Assembly (NCBI RefSeq): GCF_015594725.1
Contig: NZ_JADNRC010000007.1
Coordinates: 186,001-250,000, forward strand
Direction: 5' to 3'
Source: Flavobacterium sp. ALJ2
GTDB lineage: Bacteria; Bacteroidota; Bacteroidia; Flavobacteriales; Flavobacteriaceae
DNA length: 64,000 nucleotides
Within the stretch, counting starts at the first letter, position 1. Each line of letters starts with the position of its first letter. The position numbers were made by a program, and so were the translations under genes. This document shows positions 63,838 to 64,000 of this stretch, piece by piece. The notes under the pieces were generated by a model. It ran no database searches and was not told the DNA's origin. It saw only the letters and a program-made list of their open reading frames with translations.

Positions 63838-64000
63838 ATGGCATTATTAAGTAAAAAAACGATGAACTTCGCATACGGTATGGGAGCAGCAGTAGTAATT
63901 ATTGGAGCTTTATTCAAAATTACTCACTTTGAAATCGGTCCGTTAACAGGAACCTTGATGCTTTCAATCGGATTAGTAACAGAGGCATTAATTTTTGCTT
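63838..64000 (+). CDS. gldL: Gliding-motility/type IX secretion motor protein GldL (5' part only)
   Basis: The first 54 codons are visible before the window ends. MALLSKKTMNFAYGMGAAVVIIGALFKITHFEIG matches in pieces the GldL N-terminus, with TM helix 1 (about 10-28), then the charged KITHFEIG loop and the start of TM helix 2. GldL and GldM form the proton-driven motor of the T9SS in the inner membrane. It lies 77 bp after gldK. The truncation is a window artefact. Confidence 0.93.
   Translation, partial: MALLSKKTMNFAYGMGAAVVIIGALFKITHFEIGPLTGTLMLSIGLVTEALIFA

Overview
The window is AT-rich chromosomal DNA of a Bacteroidota bacterium, almost certainly a Flavobacterium or close relative. The evidence is a SusC/SusD pair, the start of the gldK-gldL gliding/type IX secretion genes, an exosortase of the XrtF type, a 287-residue Flavobacterium-type RpoD, and many promoters with the Bacteroidota -7 box TAnnTTTG. 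No rRNA, tRNA, CRISPR array, transposase, integrase or phage gene was seen.

Region 1 (about 0.2-21.3 kb) is an accessory locus that looks dedicated to amino-sugar or peptidoglycan scavenging. A susC-susD transporter operon on the minus strand is divergent from a plus-strand run: DeoR-type regulator, NagB fused to a PIG-L/LmbE deacetylase domain, a FAD/Fe-S D-2-hydroxyacid dehydrogenase, a secreted esterase, a secreted metallophosphoesterase with a beta-propeller, a DUF187-type glycosidase, a GH20 hexosaminidase, an AmiE-like serine hydrolase lipoprotein and a NamZ-like (DUF1343, GH171) exo-muramidase. Two matching compound operators made of 10-bp half-sites precede susC and nagB, with the same geometry relative to each -7 box. 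They suggest that the DeoR regulator co-controls import and catabolism.

Region 2 (21.3-33.4 kb) is mixed. It holds two PepSY-like secreted proteins beside a two-component system, a small XRE regulator with two candidate operators, rpe, a probable structured intergenic element, two tandem rpoD genes (a duplication of about 1.19 kb that includes the terminator), a trimethylamine-monooxygenase-like FMO, and a three-gene islet. The islet has an HTH regulator divergent from a surface-repeat protein and a beta-barrel, and it is bracketed by an 86-bp direct repeat that copies the pnp 3' end and terminator.

Region 3 (33.4-52.5 kb) is mostly core: pnp, rpsO, a TonB-domain protein, a GAF/fRMsr-like protein, xrtF with its partner, an ATP-cone/PD-(D/E)XK nuclease, a beta-CASP nuclease, a probable copper-uptake operon (HYC_CC_PP protein, TonB receptor, HMA protein), a DedA protein, groSL, and a miaB - lipoprotein - sigma-54 activator - lptE - TPR - secG cluster.

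Region 4 (52.5-64 kb) has a glycerol operon (glpD-glpK-glpF plus an outer-membrane protein) divergent from its DeoR/GlpR regulator. It continues with topA, an arginase-fold protein with degenerate metal ligands, gldK and the first 54 codons of gldL, cut by the window edge.
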